Assembly: GCA_017484235.1 (NCBI GenBank) | Contig: JAFUTM010000328.1 | Location: 1 to 6,013 of the forward strand | Length of the DNA: 6,013 nt | From: Selenomonadaceae bacterium | GTDB taxonomy: Bacteria > Bacillota > Negativicutes > Selenomonadales > Selenomonadaceae | Reading direction: 5' to 3' | Part shown: piece after piece, positions 3,909 through 6,013 of the stretch | Position numbering within the stretch: the first letter of the stretch is position 1 | How the letters are laid out: each line of letters starts with the position of its first letter | The notes under the pieces: model-generated | Databases searched by the model: none | Seen by the model: only the letters and a program-made list of their open reading frames with translations | What the model was told of the DNA's origin: nothing | Program-made: the position numbers and the translations under genes

Positions 3909-6013
3909 AACCATTATAACCGAGCTGTTTCGCCTTGTCGAAGTCGGCTTGCGCTTTCACATTATCGCCAATTGACTCATACACTTTGCCGCGCTTATAA
4001 TAAATTTCTGCAGAAAGATTAGGATTAAGTTGCAATGCTTTGTTAAAATCAGCTAATGCTTTATTATATTGCTTCAGATTATAATAAGCATTGCCTCGAT
4101 TGACGTATGCCAATGCATTATTCGGATTCAACTCAATTGCTTTGGTATAATCTGCTATTGCTTGTGTGTATTGTTTCAGTTTATAATAAGCAAAACCGCG
4201 ATTGTTGTATGCCCAATCAAAATTTGAATCGAGTTGAATTGATTTATTATAGTCTTTTATTGCCGCGTTGTAATTTTCCAGATAATGATAAGTCATAGCA
4301 CGATGAAAATATGCACCTGCAAAATTTGGAGCACCTTCAATGGCTTTACTGAGATCCGCAGCTGCTTCGTTGTATTTTTTCAAATTCATATAAGCAATAC
4401 CGCGCTGGTAATATGCATCTAAATTCTGCACTTCAAGCTCAAGAGCCTTATTGCAGTCGGCAATGGCTTCATCGTGTTTTTGCAGATCATTATACGCCCG
4501 CGCACGTGAAGTGTAACCGTCAACGTCATTTGGTTCAAGCTCAATGTATTTGCTAAAATCGCGTGCCGCCTCTTCCAATTGATTTTTATTAGTATAAATA
4601 AGACCGCGATTGTAGTATGCAAGCGCAAAATTTGGAGCACCTTCAATGACTTTACTTAAATCCGCAGTTGCTTCGTTATATTTTTTCAAATTCATATAAG
4701 CAATACCGCGCTGGTAATATGCATCTAAATTCTGCACTTCAAGCTCAAGAGCCTTATTGCAGTCGATGACAGCTTCATTATATTTTTTCAAATTATTGTA
4801 TGCCTTCGCACGACAGTTGTAACCATTAGAATCATTCGGCTGCAATTCAATGTATTTGGTAAAATCGCGTACTGCCTTTTCAAAATTATTTGTATCCATA
4901 TAAGTAAGACCACGATTGATGTATGCGCTCGCATATTTTGGATTCAGCTCTATCGCTTTATTGAAATCTACTATTGCCTGAGTAGAATTGCCCATTTCAG
5001 CATAAGCGTTGCCACGATTATTATATGCTTCCGCATCATTTGGATTTAGCTCGATTGCTTTATGATAGTCATTTATTGCGTCTGTGTATTGCTGCAACTC
5101 ATAATAAGCAAGACCGCGATTATTGTACGCCAGTGCATTATTCGGATTCAACTCAATGGCTTTAGTACCATCGGTTATTGCCTCATTGTACTTTTGCAAG
5201 TTTTTATAAGCAACACTGCGATTGTTATATGTCACTGCATCATTTGGATTGAGCTGAATTGCTTTAGTGTAATCGTTTACTGCTTGATTATGGTTGCCCA
5301 TTTCAGCATAAATATTGCCGCGATTGGCGTATGCCTTTGCATAGTTCGGATTTAGTTGAATTGCTTTAGAATAATCAGCAATTGCCTCATTATACTTTTG
5401 CAAGTAATAATAAGAAATGCCGCGATTATAGTAAGCTTGATACATATTCGGATTGAGTGAAATGGCCTTTGTATAATCGTCTATTGCCGCACTATAATTT
5501 TTCAAGTCATCATAAGTACAGCCACGATTATAGTATATATCCGCATCGTTTGGATTCAGTTCGATTGCTTTCGTATAATCATTTATCGCCGCGTCGTAGT
5601 TTTTTAAATCGGTATATACATTGCCGCGATTGTTGTTTACTTTTGCATAATTTGGTTTTATTTGATGTATCTGAGTATATTTAGTAACGGCTCCATTATA
5701 ATTACCTTGATAATAAAGTTGGTTGCCTTCTCTAAACTTTTGAATTAATAAAAACTCATTATCAGCCTGTTCATATTCGGCTTGTATCGCCGTGCGTTCC
5801 GCGTCTGTTGTCGCAGTCTCAGCACGTTTACGTAAATTCTCAATTTTGCGGTCATTTTCAGCAGCCGCCTGTACCGCTGCATTATTTTGATTAACAATAT
5901 TTGCGCGTATTTGAGCGTCACGATTCAGCCAAGCTCTGACTTCCGCGTTTTCAATATTGACTTTAACTGTAGCTTTCCATACGATGATTGTAACCGTATT
6001 AGAAAGTTGATTC
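3907..6013 (-). CDS. Large TPR protein, 18 tandem TPRs, paralog of the downstream gene; 5' end outside window
   Basis: The frame is open from the right edge to the TAA at 3907, giving 701 visible codons. A TTG at 5505 can be mistaken for a start, but it is the Leu inside the third TPR (DDLKNY), and the homologous frame continues upstream for 169 more codons. The visible part begins at the point equivalent to residue 122 of the paralog, so about 120 codons (signal peptide and most of the N-terminal domain) are probably missing. What remains, in order: the end of the valine-rich domain (TIIVWKATVKVNI), AVRAWLNRDAQIRANIVNQN, the charged helical linker, and 18 TPRs from 5748 to 3910. The last repeat has one extra residue and ends in LGYNG, like its paralog. 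Repeats 10-11 and 13-14 deviate from consensus (ALELEVQN, EGAPNF, several cysteines). It is presumably an exported scaffold; ligand unknown. It is first of the two visible operon genes; the operon promoter is outside the window. Confidence 0.92.
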   Translation of the reverse strand, partial: NQLSNTVTIIVWKATVKVNIENAEVRAWLNRDAQIRANIVNQNNAAVQAAAENDRKIENLRKRAETATTDAERTAIQAEYEQADNEFLLIQKFREGNQLYYQGNYNGAVTKYTQIHQIKPNYAKVNNNRGNVYTDLKNYDAAINDYTKAIELNPNDADIYYNRGCTYDDLKNYSAAIDDYTKAISLNPNMYQAYYNRGISYYYLQKYNEAIADYSKAIQLNPNYAKAYANRGNIYAEMGNHNQAVNDYTKAIQLNPNDAVTYNNRSVAYKNLQKYNEAITDGTKAIELNPNNALAYNNRGLAYYELQQYTDAINDYHKAIELNPNDAEAYNNRGNAYAEMGNSTQAIVDFNKAIELNPKYASAYINRGLTYMDTNNFEKAVRDFTKYIELQPNDSNGYNCRAKAYNNLKKYNEAVIDCNKALELEVQNLDAYYQRGIAYMNLKKYNEATADLSKVIEGAPNFALAYYNRGLIYTNKNQLEEAARDFSKYIELEPNDVDGYTSRARAYNDLQKHDEAIADCNKALELEVQNLDAYYQRGIAYMNLKKYNEAAADLSKAIEGAPNFAGAYFHRAMTYHYLENYNAAIKDYNKSIQLDSNFDWAYNNRGFAYYKLKQYTQAIADYTKAIELNPNNALAYVNRGNAYYNLKQYNKALADFNKALQLNPNLSAEIYYKRGKVYESIGDNVKAQADFDKAKQLGYNG
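3910..5748 (-). repeat. Eighteen 102-bp TPR-coding repeats
   Basis: The region divides into 17 units of 34 residues and a final unit of 35. Unit starts on the minus strand fall every 102 bp from 5748. Most units follow the pattern AY.NRG.AY..L..Y.EAI.DY.KAI.LNPN. Units 9-11 and 12-14 are a segmental duplication. Units 5 and 8 also match (both have YAEMGN), and an 18-bp identical DNA block occurs at 4988-5005 and 5294-5311, exactly 306 bp apart. Confidence 0.92.
4321..4932 (-). repeat. Direct tandem duplication of a three-TPR block (2 x 306 bp)
   Basis: Copy 1 is 4627-4932 (TPRs 9-11) and copy 2 is 4321-4626 (TPRs 12-14). Both encode the same succession: a unit with FSKYIEL or FTKYIEL, a unit ending DCNKALELEVQN, and a unit starting LDAYYQRGIAYMNLKKYN and ending EGAPNF. 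Within them, 4373-4459 and 4679-4765 are identical over 87 bp with no mismatch, including synonymous positions. That points to recent duplication or ongoing gene conversion rather than protein-level constraint alone. Confidence 0.9.
5756..6013 (-). repeat. Inter-paralog repeat, upstream-gene copy
   Basis: Partner of 3275-3532. The identical 44-bp block is 5756-5799 here, and a second long identical block covers the WLNRDAQIRAN region. The similarity drops sharply at 5755, where the first TPR begins, so the linker is better conserved between the two genes than the repeats that follow. Confidence 0.9.

Noticed and set aside
5505..5505. TTG at 5505 as the start of a 532-residue TPR protein
   Set aside because: The frame stays open to the right edge and encodes two more TPRs, the linker and part of the N-terminal domain, all homologous to the downstream paralog. 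The TTG falls inside a TPR and has no ribosome binding site.
2620..5684. Several open frames opposite or out of frame with the TPR arrays (2620-2820, 3430-3714, 4107-4298, 4419-4646, 5062-5355, 5457-5684)
   Set aside because: The 102-bp repeat period keeps alternative frames open by copying the same stop-free stretch. Translations are repetitive and have no start signals or family resemblance.
3910..5748. Regularly spaced similar blocks suggestive of a CRISPR or satellite array
   Set aside because: The period is exactly 102 bp, in frame, and encodes TPR units; there are no short palindromic repeats with unique spacers.

Overview
The window looks like bacterial chromosome of moderate-to-low GC. 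All three genes lie on the minus strand, with strong GAGG-type ribosome binding sites. The leftmost gene is an AddA-type (Bacillota-style AddAB) helicase-nuclease subunit. The other two encode exported tetratricopeptide-repeat (TPR) proteins. Together these point to Bacillota. A diderm Negativicutes member (Selenomonas/Phascolarctobacterium-like) is a plausible host, but that is inference from family resemblance and I could not test it.

Layout in the direction of transcription, right to left. (1) 6013-3907: a large TPR protein gene whose 5' end lies outside the window. The visible 701 codons hold the end of an N-terminal domain, a charged helical linker and 18 TPRs. (2) 3894-2347: a complete 515-residue paralog with a signal peptide, the same N-terminal domain, the same linker and 9 TPRs. 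The genes are 12 nt apart, and the second ribosome binding site overlaps the first stop codon, so they form one operon. (3) 2319-2296: a rho-independent terminator that closes the operon. (4) 2273-2245: a good sigma-70/sigma-A promoter (TTGACT, 17 nt, TAAAAT). (5) 2200-1: the first 733 codons of addA, with its 3' end off the left edge. There is no gene-free stretch over 300 bases; the only intergenic gap (2201-2346, 146 nt) is filled by the terminator, promoter and ribosome binding site.

The TPR operon and addA appear to be separate transcription units with no evident functional link. AddA would act in the cytoplasm on double-strand DNA ends. The TPR proteins would act outside the cytoplasmic membrane, probably as protein-binding scaffolds, with unknown partners. 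The most notable feature is how the TPR pair has evolved. The two proteins match at both ends but differ by exactly nine repeats. The DNA keeps traces of stepwise amplification in units of two TPRs (204 bp) and three TPRs (306 bp), including an 87-bp perfect direct repeat. I found no mobile element, CRISPR array, tRNA or rRNA.
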